DNA from: Oasisia sp. SBJ-2009
Taxonomy: Eukaryota > Annelida > Polychaeta > Sabellida > Siboglinidae
Direction: 5' to 3'
Length of the DNA stretch: 64,000 bases
NCBI GenBank assembly: GCA_964017155.1
Contig: OZ024861.1
Location: 22,272,213-22,336,212 of the forward strand
Each line of letters begins with the position of its first letter. Positions within the stretch are counted from its first letter, which is position 1. The notes below the pieces were generated by a model. It did no database searches. It was given only the letters and a program-made list of their open reading frames with translations, and was not told the origin of the DNA. Positions 63,501 to 64,000 of this stretch are shown here, in pieces. Position numbers and translations under genes: made by a program.

Positions 63501-64000
63501 CGGTGGGTGGTGAGGAGTGGACATGACTGGAAACAGCCAGACAGTGGGAGGTGAGGAGTGGATATGACTGGAAACGGCCAGACAGTGGGTGATGAGGAGT
63601 GGACATGACTGGAAACAGCCAGACGGTGGGTGGTGAGGAGTGGACATGACTGGAAACAGCCAGACAGTGGGAGGTGAGGAGTGGATATGACTGGAAACGG
63701 CCAGACAGTGGGTGATGAGGAGTGGACATGACTGGAAACAGCCAGACAGTGGGTGGTGTGGAGTGGACACGGTTGGAAACAGCCAGACAGTGGGAGGTGA
63801 GGAGTGGACATCACTGGAAACAGCTAGACAGTGGGTAGTGAGGAGTGGACATGACTGGAAACAGTTAGACAGTGGGTGGTGAGGATGGACATGACTGGAA
63901 ACAGTTAGACAGTGGGTGGTGTGGAGTGGACATGACTGGAGACAGTTAGACAGTGGGTGGTGAGGAGTGGACATGACTGGAAACAGCCAGACAATGGGTG
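54560..64000. repeat. 5,363-bp tandem duplication at the right end
   Basis: Landmarks at 54663, 55034, 55934, 56400 and 56528 recur at 60026, 60397, 61297, 61763 and 61891 (offset 5,363). After about 62251 the offset is 5,368, because the second copy has a 5-bp duplication (GACTGGACTGGAAGTAG). Near 63480-63720 three monomers (123 bp) are repeated in the second copy only. The block runs off the window. Confidence 0.82.

Larger units (their letters stand above)
13883..64000. repeat. Giant 41-bp satellite array, about 1,220 monomers, continuing past the window
   Basis: Every base from 13883 to the window end belongs to tandem copies of a 41-bp unit containing GTGGGTGGTGAGGAGTGGAC; the remainder is ATGACTGGAAACAG plus CCAGACA, TTAGACA or CTAGACT. 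Orientation is constant and I saw no non-satellite insertion. A typical monomer has 17 G, 12 A, 6 C and 6 T on the + strand and no CpG. Length variants recur: 46 bp (GGAAGTAGAACAG), 45 bp (AACAGTCAGTTAG), 40 bp (GAGGATGGAC) and 37 bp (AAACAGACAGTGG). Because 41 is not divisible by three, the minus strand shows overlapping frames in all three phases (up to 446 residues) with a 41-residue peptide period; they are not genes. Function is unknown. Confidence 0.98.

Noticed and set aside
13740..63974. Hundreds of long minus-strand reading frames (up to 446 residues) with a 41-residue period
   Set aside because: They run in all three frames over the same DNA, arise because the 41-bp unit lacks stops in many variants, and have no splice, start or composition evidence of coding.
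13883..64000. CRISPR array
   Set aside because: Units are contiguous with no unique spacers and the context is eukaryotic.
13883..64000. p53-like half-site GGACATGACT in each monomer
   Set aside because: It matches nine of ten consensus positions, but single half-sites 41 bp apart do not form the usual paired site, and a ten-base match in a repeat is weak evidence.

Overview
This is animal nuclear DNA, probably from an invertebrate metazoan. The evidence is an intron-split gene with GT-AG junctions, AT-rich non-coding sequence, a tRNA-derived SINE, a small inverted-repeat DNA element, a decayed transposon-type gene, and a very large satellite. There is no bacterial operon, plasmid, phage or CRISPR structure. 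I cannot name the species; mollusc, other lophotrochozoan or invertebrate deuterostome are all compatible.

Region 1 (1-4.75 kb, + strand) holds the 3' part of the RSPH3 gene (radial spoke head protein 3, a ciliary axoneme protein and A-kinase anchor). Five coding exons join in frame to 891 nt (296 residues plus stop). The 5' exons lie upstream of the window. The introns carry unusual local repeats. Two 21-bp minisatellites in opposite orientation share the same flanking anchor. A 69-bp tandem array copies the 3' splice site and first codons of the fourth visible exon eight times. The last intron has a cluster of CTCF-core-like motifs.

Region 2 (4.75-13.03 kb) is mostly non-coding. It contains decayed minisatellites, a TA-rich perfect palindrome, a CA tract, a minus-strand tRNA-derived SINE, a 523-bp element with 16-bp terminal inverted repeats, and one convincing minus-strand terminal coding exon (9101-9199) with a Ser/Asp/Glu-rich tail. 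Its upstream exons were not found here. At 13.03-13.88 kb lies a frameshifted minus-strand pseudogene of a transposon-associated family, cut off abruptly at its 5' side.

Region 3 (13.88 kb to the window end, over 50 kb) is one uninterrupted, single-orientation satellite of about 1,220 monomers of 41 bp. It is hierarchical: 41-bp monomers with indel variants (37, 40, 45 and 46 bp), a 1,940-bp higher-order unit, a 5.5-kb tandem duplication, and a tandem duplication of about 17 kb. The 17-kb copies differ in length only by amounts that fit whole monomers or one whole higher-order unit. More 3.3-kb and 5.36-kb duplications occupy the right end. The many long minus-strand reading frames here come from the repeat period and are not genes.

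I see no multi-gene functional system. The features most worth attention are the satellite's layered structure, the multiplied splice acceptor in RSPH3, and the orphan minus-strand exon, whose intron may span the satellite.
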